NCBI GenBank assembly: GCA_023386815.1
Contig: JAEWIZ010000026.1
Location: 62,001 to 126,000, forward strand
Source of the DNA: Bacillota bacterium
GTDB lineage: Bacteria; Bacillota; Clostridia; Lachnospirales; Lachnospiraceae
Length of the DNA: 64,000 nucleotides
Direction of reading: 5' to 3'
The notes under the pieces were generated by a model. It saw only the letters and a list, made by a program, of their open reading frames with translations, was not told the origin of the DNA and made no database searches. The translations under genes and the position numbers were made by a program. Below, one piece after another: positions 26,369 through 34,565 of this stretch (the stretch's first letter is position 1; each line of letters begins with the position of its first letter).

Positions 26369-28840
26369 ATGATGTATGATAAATTTACAGAAAACGCAAA
26401 AAGTGCCATAAGTTTGGCAAAGGAAGTAGCATATCGCTTATCCCATAATTATATTGGAACAGAGCATCTGCTAATTGGATTAATGGAGGTGGATGGTGTT
26501 GCTTCCAAGATTTTGGAAGAGAACGGTGTGACAGTAGAAAAAGTACTAGAATTGGTAAATCAATTGATTGCTCCAAACAGTGGAGTGGAGATGATGGACG
26601 CTGGAAGCTTTACGCCAAGATCAAAGAGAATTCTGGATCAGAGCTATAAGGAAGCGGCAAAATTAAAAGCACAGTTAGTAGGTACAGAACACATATTAAT
26701 AGCACTCATTAAAGAATCTGATTGTATTGCTGTTCGATTATTAAATACCCTAGGAGTTAATATTCAAAAGGTGTATATTGATATTTTGACTGCCTCCGGA
26801 GTGGATGTCAGTGCAGCAAAGAGTGACTATGCTCCTCCGGCGAAAGGAAAGCAGAAGGGAAAAACCTCTGCAACGCCGACGCTTGACCAGTATAGCCGTG
26901 ACCTGACAGAATATGCAAGAGAAGGAAAACTGGATCCTGTGATTGGCAGAGAGCAGGAAATTCAGCGAGTAGTCCAGATCTTAAGCAGAAGAACCAAGAA
27001 CAATCCTTGCCTTGTGGGTGAACCCGGTGTTGGTAAAACAGCAATTGCAGAAGGATTGGCATTAAAAATTGTCGAAGGAAATATTCCAGATACCATTAAG
27101 GAAAAAAGAGTAGTTACCTTGGATCTATCCGGTATGGTAGCGGGTAGCAAATATCGTGGTGAGTTTGAGGAACGAATTAAGAAAGTTATTAGTGAAGTAA
27201 TCTCGGATGGTAATGTACTGTTATTTATAGATGAGATTCATACCATTATCGGTGCTGGTGGTGCTGAGGGTGCAATCGATGCCTCTAATATCTTAAAACC
27301 ATCCCTGGCGCGTGGCGAGTTGCAGATTATTGGTGCAACGACAAGAGAAGAATACCGCAAATACATTGAAAAGGATGCTGCTTTAGAGAGAAGATTCCAG
27401 CCGGTTGTGGTTGATGAGCCCTCTGAGGATGAGGCTATTCAGATTCTATTTGGTCTGCGTGATAAATATGAGGCACATCATCAAGTACGTATTACAGACT
27501 CTGCACTGGAAGCTGCAGTAAAGTTATCCAGCCGCTACATCAATGATCGTTATTTGCCAGATAAGGCGATTGACCTTATGGATGAAGCTGCCTCTAAGGT
27601 TCGTCTGAGCACCTTTACCTCCTCTCCTAGGATTAAGGAATTAGAACAGGAGATAAAACGTCTGGAGGATGATAAAGAGAAGGCAATTAAGACCGAAGCT
27701 TATGAAAAAGCTGGCGAAATTAAGAAACAACAGGAAGCAATGCAGGAGCAGTTGGAAAGAGAAAAGCTCATTGATGAAAAAGAGCGTACGGAGAAGCAGT
27801 TAGTAGTTAGTGATAACGAAATTGCTGAAATTGTAGCAACCTGGACTAAGATTCCTGTGAAGAAACTTGCAGAAGAAGAGACAGAGCGTCTAAAGAATTT
27901 AGAGAGCATACTCCATCAGAGAGTAATTGGTCAGGAAGAAGCGGTTGCGGCAGTAGCGAAAGCAATTCGCCGTGGACGCGTCGGACTTAAGGATCCAAAC
28001 AGACCAATCGGTTCCTTCCTGTTCCTTGGACCTACGGGTGTTGGTAAAACCGAGCTTTCCAAGGCGTTAGCAGAGGCTATGTTTGGCAGTGAGAATTCCA
28101 TTATCCGGGTTGATATGTCCGAATATATGGAGAAGCACAGTATTAGCAAGCTCATTGGTTCACCTCCGGGTTATGTAGGTTATGATGAAGGCGGACAGCT
28201 AAGTGAAAAGGTTCGTCAAAACCCTTATTCTGTAATTCTATTTGATGAGGTGGAGAAAGCACATCCGGATGTATTCAATATTTTACTTCAGGTATTGGAT
28301 GACGGACATATTACGGATTCCCAGGGCAGAAGAGTCAGCTTTAAAAATACGATCATAATCATGACCTCCAACGCAGGGGCTCAAAATATCGTAGCGCCGA
28401 AGCGTCTGGGCTTTGCTTCTGTCATCGATGAAACAGAGGATTACAAGAAGATGAAGGATGCTGTTATGGATGAGGTAAGGAAGATATTTAAGCCGGAGTT
28501 CATAAACCGTATTGATGAAATTATCGTGTTCCACTCCTTAACGAAGGATAATATCAAGAGCATTGTATCTATTATGATTGCAACGATTGCTAAGAGAAGT
28601 AAGGCGCAGATGAATATCTCGATTGAGACAACTCCCGAAGTGGTTGATCATCTTGCAGAGGCCGGCTTTGACCAGAAATACGGTGCAAGACCTTTACGTC
28701 GAGCAATTCAGTCAAAGATAGAGGATAAGTTGGCAGAAGAGATATTGGCAGGTGCGATTAAAGAGGGCGATAGCGTACTTGTAGAATACCTTGATAATGA
28801 AATGGTATTGCGTCCCATCAGTCCCGTAAAAGTTTCCTAA
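26369..28840 (+). CDS. clpC: ATP-dependent Clp protease ATP-binding subunit ClpC
   Basis: This 823-residue AAA+ unfoldase feeds tagged or damaged proteins to ClpP. A double Clp-N domain covers residues 1 to about 145 (FTENAKSAISLAKEVAYRL, IGTEHLLIGL). AAA-1 has Walker A GEPGVGKTA near 216. A middle coiled coil with a UVR-like motif (KTEAYEKAGEIKKQQEAM) is the McsA/McsB docking region and marks ClpC rather than ClpA or ClpB. AAA-2 has GPTGVGKTE near 553, and the C-terminal D2-small domain follows. The ATG at 26369 has GGAGG eight bases before it. It follows mcsB on the same strand. Confidence 0.96.
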   Translation: MMYDKFTENAKSAISLAKEVAYRLSHNYIGTEHLLIGLMEVDGVASKILEENGVTVEKVLELVNQLIAPNSGVEMMDAGSFTPRSKRILDQSYKEAAKLKAQLVGTEHILIALIKESDCIAVRLLNTLGVNIQKVYIDILTASGVDVSAAKSDYAPPAKGKQKGKTSATPTLDQYSRDLTEYAREGKLDPVIGREQEIQRVVQILSRRTKNNPCLVGEPGVGKTAIAEGLALKIVEGNIPDTIKEKRVVTLDLSGMVAGSKYRGEFEERIKKVISEVISDGNVLLFIDEIHTIIGAGGAEGAIDASNILKPSLARGELQIIGATTREEYRKYIEKDAALERRFQPVVVDEPSEDEAIQILFGLRDKYEAHHQVRITDSALEAAVKLSSRYINDRYLPDKAIDLMDEAASKVRLSTFTSSPRIKELEQEIKRLEDDKEKAIKTEAYEKAGEIKKQQEAMQEQLEREKLIDEKERTEKQLVVSDNEIAEIVATWTKIPVKKLAEEETERLKNLESILHQRVIGQEEAVAAVAKAIRRGRVGLKDPNRPIGSFLFLGPTGVGKTELSKALAEAMFGSENSIIRVDMSEYMEKHSISKLIGSPPGYVGYDEGGQLSEKVRQNPYSVILFDEVEKAHPDVFNILLQVLDDGHITDSQGRRVSFKNTIIIMTSNAGAQNIVAPKRLGFASVIDETEDYKKMKDAVMDEVRKIFKPEFINRIDEIIVFHSLTKDNIKSIVSIMIATIAKRSKAQMNISIETTPEVVDHLAEAGFDQKYGARPLRRAIQSKIEDKLAEEILAGAIKEGDSVLVEYLDNEMVLRPISPVKVS

Positions 28841-28881
28841 TGAATATCTAAATATTTCACATGAAATTCAAAAATGAATAG

Positions 28882-28910
28882 TAGATATTTGTCTGTATTT
28901 CGTATATAAT
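28882..28910 (+). promoter_or_regulatory. Probable promoter of the small gene-radA pair
   Basis: A -10 TATAAT follows a -35 TAGATA (four of six matches) at 17 bases. It would give radA expression independent of clpC. Confidence 0.45.
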
Positions 28911-28923
28911 GTAGTAATACAAG

Positions 28924-29024
28924 ATTACAGGAACATGTATTTGGTTCCTGTAATATACCAAAAAAGTTAGAAATTTAGAAAGATAAAAATCTACCAGGGT
29001 GTGTCTTAGCACATAGCACACCCT
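28924..29024 (+). promoter_or_regulatory. Two hairpins in the leader of the small gene before radA
   Basis: A perfect 11-bp inverted repeat (ATTACAGGAAC/GTTCCTGTAAT, nine-base loop) at 28924-28954 is followed by an 8-bp one (AGGGTGTG/CACACCCT) at 28996-29024. Neither is followed by a good T-run. They might terminate clpC, stabilise the leader, or form a regulatory fold. Confidence 0.5.
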
Positions 29025-29053
29025 TATAGCCTATAATCTAGGAGGATCATATA

Positions 29054-29467
29054 ATGGCAGTTGTTGAAGAGTTAATACGCAAAGAAAATGATGGGACAAT
29101 TAGCTTCGGTAACTATACACTGAATGTTAAATCTAAGGTATCTGATTTTGAGCATCAAGGAGATTTATACAAGGTAAAAACCTTCCATGAGATCACAAAG
29201 CTTGAGAGAAATGGAATGTTTGTATATGAATCAGTACCAGGTACAGCTGTTTTTCATTTAGACTCCAAGGGCAATGATTTAAGCTTTGAAGTAAACGGGA
29301 ATGATAATGCGCAAATAACACTGGAATTAGAAGCAGAAAAAGAATATGAGATTTATAAGAATGACACCTGTCTTGGAAAAATGAAGACCAATCTGGGTGG
29401 AAAGCTTATATTCAGTTTAGAATTAGAAGAGTCAAAGACGGATTATATAAAGGTGGTTAAACAGTAA
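29054..29467 (+). CDS. Conserved small protein of unknown function, upstream of radA
   Basis: This 137-residue protein is soluble, acidic and predicted beta-rich, with no signal peptide. It begins VVEELIRKENDGTISFGNY and has the stretch VSDFEHQGDLYKVKTFHEIT. I recall close relatives in Lachnospiraceae carrying the label 'endosialidase', which looks unreliable because no sialidase Asp-box is visible. It has a strong TAGGAGG site and ends one base before radA, so the two are co-transcribed and may share a stress role. Function is unknown. Confidence 0.78.
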   Translation: MAVVEELIRKENDGTISFGNYTLNVKSKVSDFEHQGDLYKVKTFHEITKLERNGMFVYESVPGTAVFHLDSKGNDLSFEVNGNDNAQITLELEAEKEYEIYKNDTCLGKMKTNLGGKLIFSLELEESKTDYIKVVKQ

Positions 29468-29468
29468 G

Positions 29469-30824
29469 ATGGCTAAAAACAAGACGGTGTTTTTCTGTAA
29501 AGAATGTGGCTTTGAATCAGCGAAATGGTTAGGCCAGTGTCCGGGCTGTAAAGCGTGGGATAGCTTTACGGAGGAACCGGTTTTGAAAAAGAGCAATAAG
29601 CCGGCTGGGATAAAATTGACCAGAGAACCTGAACTATTGTCCAATATTAAAGCGGAATCTGAACTTAGAATGTGTTCAGGGATAGAGGAGTTAGACCGTG
29701 TACTGGGAGGCGGAATTGTAAAAGGAAGTCTTGTCCTGGTGGGCGGTGATCCGGGAATTGGTAAATCTACATTATTATTGCAGATGTGTAGAGAAGTTGT
29801 AAATAAATCTAGAAAAGTCTTATATATATCAGGAGAAGAATCTTTAAGCCAGATTAAAATGAGAGCTGAGAGGCTCGGCGTATTTCACGGCGAGCTTCTC
29901 CTGCTATGTGAAACAAACCTGGATTTGATTGAAGAGGCTATCGGGAAGCATAGTCCTGAGATTGTAATTATTGACTCCATTCAAACTATGTTTAAAGAAG
30001 AAGTGTCATCCTCCCCTGGTAGTGTGGGTCAAGTCAGAGAAGCTACCAGTACACTGATGCAAATAGCAAAGGGACTGGGTATCACGATTTTTATCATAGG
30101 TCATGTGACAAAAGAAGGTGTAGTAGCCGGGCCTAGGGTATTAGAACATATGGTGGATACGGTATTGTATTTTGAAGGTGACAATTATGCATCTTACCGC
30201 GTTCTTAGAGCGGTTAAAAATCGATTTGGTTCCACCAATGAGATCGGAGTTTTTGAAATGCAGGGAACCGGACTGGTAGAGGTTAAAAATCCTTCTGAAT
30301 TCATGTTAAAGGGCAGACCGGAAGGTGAGCCGGGCTCGGTTGTAGCCGCATCCATGGAGGGGACAAGACCCATATTGGTTGAAGTTCAAGCATTAATCTG
30401 TAGAACTAATTTTAACATGCCAAGAAGAACTGCGGCAGGTACGGACTATAATAGAGTGAACTTATTAATGGCAGTCCTGGAAAAGAGAGCAGGAGTTCAA
30501 TTATCGGACTGTGATGCCTATGTGAATGTAGCCGGTGGTATGAGAATAACAGAACCAGCCCTTGATTTAGCTGTAACCACTGCCATTTTATCTAGCTATA
30601 GAAATATAGCACTTGATAATAAAACGGTTCTATTCGGTGAGGTCGGTCTTACCGGGGAAATAAGGGCAGTTAATATGGCAGAACATAGAGTGATGGAAGC
30701 TGCAAAAATGGGTTTTGAGGTATGTATACTACCTCAGGCGAGTAAAGAGCATATAAAAACACCTGGAATTAAGCTAATTGGTGTAAGGAATATCCAAGAA
30801 GTCATGGCTTTGCTTAGAAAGTAG
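29469..30824 (+). CDS. radA: DNA repair protein RadA (Sms)
   Basis: This 451-residue RecA-like ATPase helps branch migration during homologous recombination. It has an N-terminal zinc finger (Cys10, 13, 24, 27), Walker A GGDPGIGKST near residues 92-101, and Walker B VIIDSIQT. The RadA-specific KNRFG motif lies near 250, and a Lon-like C-terminal domain (from about 290, VQALICRTNFNMPRRTAAG and GEVGLTGEIRAV) ends it. Length is typical. It starts one base after the preceding small gene's stop. In many Firmicutes radA follows clpC directly; here one gene intervenes. Confidence 0.96.
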   Translation: MAKNKTVFFCKECGFESAKWLGQCPGCKAWDSFTEEPVLKKSNKPAGIKLTREPELLSNIKAESELRMCSGIEELDRVLGGGIVKGSLVLVGGDPGIGKSTLLLQMCREVVNKSRKVLYISGEESLSQIKMRAERLGVFHGELLLLCETNLDLIEEAIGKHSPEIVIIDSIQTMFKEEVSSSPGSVGQVREATSTLMQIAKGLGITIFIIGHVTKEGVVAGPRVLEHMVDTVLYFEGDNYASYRVLRAVKNRFGSTNEIGVFEMQGTGLVEVKNPSEFMLKGRPEGEPGSVVAASMEGTRPILVEVQALICRTNFNMPRRTAAGTDYNRVNLLMAVLEKRAGVQLSDCDAYVNVAGGMRITEPALDLAVTTAILSSYRNIALDNKTVLFGEVGLTGEIRAVNMAEHRVMEAAKMGFEVCILPQASKEHIKTPGIKLIGVRNIQEVMALLRK

Positions 30825-30976
30825 CCTCCATTAGAGGAGCGTGCATTTTCACGAACTAAGAGCGAAAAAACAAGAATAAATCCATTCAAGATAAATAACA
30901 ATCATGAGGACTATAATTTAAGCGAAAAGTATTGGGGAAATTATGTTCCGCTTTGGAAAGCGGATGGGAGGCACGA

Positions 30977-31429
30977 ATGATAAATAAGTTAGATGAAAAA
31001 CTATTAGTACTGTCAAATGCACAGGAATGTATGACATATGTGGCTGACATCATGGAGCAGTGGGATAATTCTCAGCTTACGGTGGAGCGAATTGCATATG
31101 AATCCATTAATTTATCCGATTCAGTGTTGAATATGTCTAGAGAAGGTTGCAATCTGACTCGGATTCTGGAAGAATGCAGCAGAGAGGTATCGATAGGAGC
31201 CTCGGCTGAGAAGTATCTTAAGATGACAGCTTTGCTGGAGGAGATACAAAGCTTATTTCAGAATATTACTGAAACTACAGAGGTAGAAAATGAGATCTAC
31301 CATCAGATGGAAGAGGTAATAGCAAATCAGAGAGAGCTTCAGGAGGATATAAAGAGTAAACTGTTACAGATAGGAGAAAGCCTTGATGTATCGGTTGCTA
31401 GTACAGAGCTAATACTATCAGAGCTATAA
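30977..31429 (+). CDS. Helical protein of unknown function
   Basis: This protein of about 150 residues is almost wholly helical and acidic, with heptad-like stretches (IMEQWDNSQLTVERIAYESI, EEIQSLFQNITETTEVENEI and HQMEEVIANQRELQEDIKS) that suggest a coiled coil. There is no signal peptide, membrane segment or catalytic motif. The pattern recalls the signalling helices of methyl-accepting proteins, but no hallmark is present, so I give no function. The chosen ATG has a GGGAGG site; a frame start 15 codons upstream lacks one. It sits between radA and tRNA-Trp. Confidence 0.62.
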   Translation: MINKLDEKLLVLSNAQECMTYVADIMEQWDNSQLTVERIAYESINLSDSVLNMSREGCNLTRILEECSREVSIGASAEKYLKMTALLEEIQSLFQNITETTEVENEIYHQMEEVIANQRELQEDIKSKLLQIGESLDVSVASTELILSEL

Positions 31430-31465
31430 GATTAAGGATATTTTTGATAATCTTGCGAAATATTC

Positions 31466-31494
31466 TTGACAATTACAACAATTCATTGTAATAT
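31466..31494 (+). promoter_or_regulatory. Promoter of tRNA-Trp
   Basis: A perfect TTGACA and a TAATAT box are 17 bases apart, about 68 bases before the mature tRNA. Confidence 0.75.
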
Positions 31495-31561
31495 AGTAAA
31501 GTGCTTTGAAGCACAGTCGAATAAATCGGGATATTGTCTTGCATTAATATCCTATAGATTT

Positions 31562-31632
31562 AGGGGAATCATACAGCGGCAGTATGACGGTCTCCAAAAC
31601 CGTTCACGGGGGTTCGAATCCCTCTTCCCCTG
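31562..31632 (+). tRNA. tRNA-Trp (anticodon CCA)
   Basis: The 71-base cloverleaf folds completely. The seven-base acceptor arms are AGGGGAA and TTCCCCT, with discriminator G. The D-arm is ATAC/GTAT with a seven-base loop, the anticodon stem ACGGT/ACCGT holds the loop CTCCAAA (anticodon CCA), and the T-arm GGGGG/CCCTC holds TTCGAAT. The 3' CCA is not encoded. It has its own promoter and terminator, so it is a single-gene unit. A short frame running through it is spurious. Confidence 0.95.
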
Positions 31633-31645
31633 TTTATTAGAAAAG

Positions 31646-31677
31646 CCTTATAACTTAACGGTTGTAAGGTTTTTTTG
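31646..31677 (+). terminator. Terminator of tRNA-Trp
   Basis: Nine pairs (CCTTATAAC with GTTGTAAGG, one G-T) around TTAACG are followed by an eight-base T-run. Confidence 0.88.
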
Positions 31678-31852
31678 TTGTTCTTAGAGTGGGAAAGTCA
31701 TAAAAAACGGACAAAGTTTAAAACGTACAAAATAAGTGCCTCTCATGTGGATGCTCCATTAATCCGGAGCTGCGTATAGTATATTGATATGATAGAACCC
31801 TTGGGATATAATAAAAGTGTTCCTGTTGATCGTTTATGAAAGTGAGGCAGTT

Positions 31853-32086
31853 ATGAGAGAGTATACAGCTTATTACTGGATTAATGATTTAAAGATTGTA
31901 GGAAAGAAAGAGAATCATATACCTTATATTTATGATAAAGAAAAGGGCTGGGTAATTGAACCTGATCACATCTTATCGGATAGGATTATTGGTTATGATG
32001 GATATGAAATAGGTTGTTCGGATATGTTGTTTAGGGTTGACAATATCACCGAGGATGAAGCAATGAAGTTAATAAATGAAATGTGA
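31853..32086 (+). CDS. Small protein of unknown function
   Basis: This 77-residue soluble protein is rich in Tyr, Ile and acidic residues (REYTAYYWINDLKIVGKK ... VDNITEDEAMKLINEM). It has no signal peptide or metal motif. The ATG is taken because GTGAGG precedes it; a GTG frame start 12 codons upstream lacks a good site. A terminator begins six bases after the stop, so it is a single-gene unit. I do not recognise the family. Confidence 0.6.
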   Translation: MREYTAYYWINDLKIVGKKENHIPYIYDKEKGWVIEPDHILSDRIIGYDGYEIGCSDMLFRVDNITEDEAMKLINEM

Positions 32087-32092
32087 CATACC

Positions 32093-32121
32093 AGGCACTT
32101 GCTCCGTCAGGTGTCTTTTTT
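32093..32121 (+). terminator. Terminator of the small unknown gene
   Basis: AGGCACTT pairs with AGGTGTCT (two G-T pairs) and TTTTT follows. Confidence 0.7.
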
Positions 32122-32164
32122 AGCCTCAACTTTTTGTGTACTGAGCTTATAAAAAAACTTATAA

Positions 32165-32206
32165 AAAAGATCTGGGAAGCTTTGAAAACTCTCCAGATCA
32201 TTTTTC
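32165..32206. terminator. Terminator of the zinc-ribbon protein gene
   Basis: GATCTGG and CCAGATC arms have an A-run on one side and a T-run on the other. It lies just past the stop of the minus-strand gene and can work in both directions. Confidence 0.72.
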
Positions 32207-32209
32207 GCT

Positions 32210-33043
32210 CTATTCTTGTAACGTTATCCTTACACCCTGTAGTCTAACTGCAAAATCACCTTCTTGTATTTTAACATAACCTGGACCTTGGAAAATTTGG
32301 TTTGCTATGATATCATCTGTTCCCATTGCCACACTTTTTGAACGTTCAACATACCCCATGCTGGAGGTCTCGTCAATCACTTCTACTTTGTAGGTTCCAG
32401 GAGCTAAATCGTATCCGATCAGATAAATTCCATCTTCAACTTCAGGTTGAATATTTGGTGTTAATGTTTTAATATCAATCGGCTGTATTTCTACTCCCTG
32501 TAATCGAACAGCCATATCTGTGTCTAGCAATTCGACATATCCATTTCCGGTTAAAATGATATTAGCTATGATGCTGTCCAATTCCATAGTGACATCACTG
32601 GATCTTTCAACATATCCCATTTTCATGATATTGTCGGTCAAGGTTACCTTATATAAACCACTTGCGATATCCTTGTTAACCAAATAAATTCCGTCCCCAT
32701 AGGTTGGTACCGTAGGTTTAGACGCTACGGTAGGTGCATTCGTAGTGACTGGTTCATTCGTAGTAGCCGGTACGTTAGTCAACTTTGGTTGATTAGTTGG
32801 AGTAGCCTTGTTTGTGTTATCTGCTACAGAATTTGATGTATTTGGTTCTTTTTTTGCATTTTCAGTATCATCATTGTCATCCAAAGCGGAAGCGAAAATC
32901 CCTAATACAAAGATAACTAATATGGCAGTTATTATTTTATGTTTCATAAAGAAATTACGATTATCATTTCCGCAATGTGGACATTTCTTGGCTCCCTTTG
33001 CTACATTTTGACCACAAGCCTTGCATTTGATCAATTTATCCAT
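32210..33043 (-). CDS. Zinc-ribbon membrane protein with two tandem beta-rich repeats
   Basis: This 277-residue protein has an N-terminal zinc ribbon (CKACG...CPHCG, residues 7-25). One membrane segment lies at about 36-55, then a Thr/Pro/Asn-rich outer linker (about 60-115). Two copies of a domain of about 72 residues close the protein. Copy 1 begins DGIYLVNKDIASGLYKV and copy 2 DGIYLIGYDLAPGTYKV; both contain MGYVERS and end AVRLQGV. The repeats face outside if the zinc ribbon is cytosolic. Similar PGTY-type beta domains occur in secreted proteins of unknown role. AAGGAG precedes the ATG on the minus strand. Confidence 0.8.
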   Translation of the reverse strand: MDKLIKCKACGQNVAKGAKKCPHCGNDNRNFFMKHKIITAILVIFVLGIFASALDDNDDTENAKKEPNTSNSVADNTNKATPTNQPKLTNVPATTNEPVTTNAPTVASKPTVPTYGDGIYLVNKDIASGLYKVTLTDNIMKMGYVERSSDVTMELDSIIANIILTGNGYVELLDTDMAVRLQGVEIQPIDIKTLTPNIQPEVEDGIYLIGYDLAPGTYKVEVIDETSSMGYVERSKSVAMGTDDIIANQIFQGPGYVKIQEGDFAVRLQGVRITLQE

Positions 33044-33115
33044 TCATACTTCTCCTTTTGTTTGTTTCAATGATGATATTATTTACAAAACATAATAAGT
33101 ATTATCCATGAAACA

Positions 33116-33221
33116 TCATAAGTGACTTCAATGCACATTCGTGTAATTAAGTATGCTAGTCATAAGAAACAGTAAAAGCTAATAAATTATTTCGCTGTTA
33201 AATTCAACAAGTCACTTATGA
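33116..33221. repeat. Long-spaced 13-bp perfect inverted repeat in a divergent gap
   Basis: TCATAAGTGACTT (33116-33128) and its exact complement (33209-33221) bound a 106-base AT-rich segment without an open frame. It may be paired operator sites between divergent genes or the ends of a small non-autonomous element; no clear target duplication is visible. The remainder of the 33044-33475 gap holds only a TTGACA at 33288-33293 with a weak -10 (GATAAC). Confidence 0.55.
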
Positions 33222-33475
33222 AAAATCACGTAAAGTTTATTGTAATATAAGAGAGTATATTGTAGAATTTCCTTATCTAGGAACTGATTGACAAGAGTTG
33301 ATTTGATAAGATAACTGTCATCAAAATAATATTTACGGCCGGTAACATTAAGATGGCTAGTGTTTGATATGGTTTTAGGAAATATTCTGATTTGTGTAAC
33401 TCATAGTAGGTTAGCATAATCACTGACTTTACATCAAGGATTTGTGAATAAGTGAATGACAGAAAGGAAGGAAAG

Positions 33476-34333
33476 ATGAAAAAAGAAATGATTTATGAAC
33501 TGTTGGATCATTCTGAGAAGCTGCCTGTACTCCCGCTGGAAATTCAAGAAATTATGCATATGCTGCAGTATCCGGCTGCGTTGGATGTGAATCGTTTGGT
33601 TGGGAAAGTGTCGGAGCTAAAGGAATTAAACGAAATTATATTAAAAAGTTTAAACCTGGGTTATTTTCAAACTGGAAAAAGGATTGAATCCATCAAGGAA
33701 GCTATTATCAGACTGGGGTTAAAATCAGTACAAAATTTAATCATTTTTTTTATTACCCGACAGTTGTTTCCGGAAGGAGATAGCTCCAAACGCAGCTTTG
33801 ACATGCACAAGTATTGGAAGCATGTGCTTGGAACTGCGGTAGCTGCCAGTTTTCTATCAGAACGGTTGCAAAAGGGTGATAAATACAAATTATTTACTTA
33901 TGGATTAATTCATGATATAGGGATACCGGTAATGGATGTCTGTATGCCGGAGCAATTAGATGAAGTTGGAGTGAAGCTAAAGGCTGGGATACATCAGTTG
34001 GTGGCTGAAAGATCCGTATTCGATGGGATCAGTCATGCTGAAATTGGTGGATGGCTCTGCAGAAGATGGAATATTAGAGAGGATATTATAAATATTATCG
34101 AATACCATCATACACCGTTGTTATCGAGGGAATGCAATGAAGACTGTCTGCTAATGCATACGGCTGACGTAATGAGCTCTGAGTATTATGAAAGACTGTT
34201 GGGTATTAATATTAATCATAGAATTAGTGACAAAATAATGGACATGTTGGGACTTTCCGTGCAGGATTATAGGGACATTAGCCAGAAGCTGCCGGAGGAG
34301 GTTGACCGGATTAATTATTTTCTAACACTTTGA
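33476..34333 (+). CDS. HDOD-domain signalling protein
   Basis: This 285-residue protein matches the HDOD family, a degenerate HD-like domain used in bacterial signalling. Visible marks are KLPVLPLEIQEIMHML at the start, LKSLNLGYF, IKEAIIRLGLKSVQNLI, and a partial metal site GLIHDIG with YHH later on (IIEYHHTPLL). No receiver, GGDEF or EAL domain is attached, so it is a stand-alone HDOD protein and its partner is unknown. The ATG has an AAGGAAGG site; an upstream GTG frame start lacks one. A clean terminator follows. Confidence 0.83.
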   Translation: MKKEMIYELLDHSEKLPVLPLEIQEIMHMLQYPAALDVNRLVGKVSELKELNEIILKSLNLGYFQTGKRIESIKEAIIRLGLKSVQNLIIFFITRQLFPEGDSSKRSFDMHKYWKHVLGTAVAASFLSERLQKGDKYKLFTYGLIHDIGIPVMDVCMPEQLDEVGVKLKAGIHQLVAERSVFDGISHAEIGGWLCRRWNIREDIINIIEYHHTPLLSRECNEDCLLMHTADVMSSEYYERLLGININHRISDKIMDMLGLSVQDYRDISQKLPEEVDRINYFLTL

Positions 34334-34357
34334 AGACTTTCCTATTAGTAATGAAAA

Positions 34358-34390
34358 TGCCTTATAACTTCTTTGGTTATAAGGTTTTTT
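34358..34390 (+). terminator. Terminator of the HDOD gene
   Basis: A perfect nine-bp stem (CCTTATAAC/GTTATAAGG) with a seven-base loop is followed by a T-run. It closely resembles the tRNA-Trp terminator. Confidence 0.87.
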
Positions 34391-34499
34391 CTTTACTAAT
34401 AATATAAATAGTTTACATTTCGTGTAAAACTATGTCTTACTATTATAATCAATAGTTATATCTACCATAAAAAAACCACTTGAATTTACTTGTTTATCA

Positions 34500-34508
34500 T
34501 GTTATACT
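34500..34508 (+). promoter_or_regulatory. Extended -10 promoter of the branched-chain amino acid transporter
   Basis: TGT followed by TATACT forms an extended -10 element about 58 bases upstream of the binding-protein gene. No good -35 is seen, in keeping with an extended -10 promoter. Confidence 0.5.
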
Positions 34509-34565
34509 GACAAAGTGTTCAAAGACATATGTCCTTGATATAAAGACTTCGAGAGGAGAAAAATT

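Noticed and set aside
31466..31687. Frame of 73 codons over tRNA-Trp
   Set aside because: It starts in the promoter and runs through the tRNA and its terminator, with no ribosome site.
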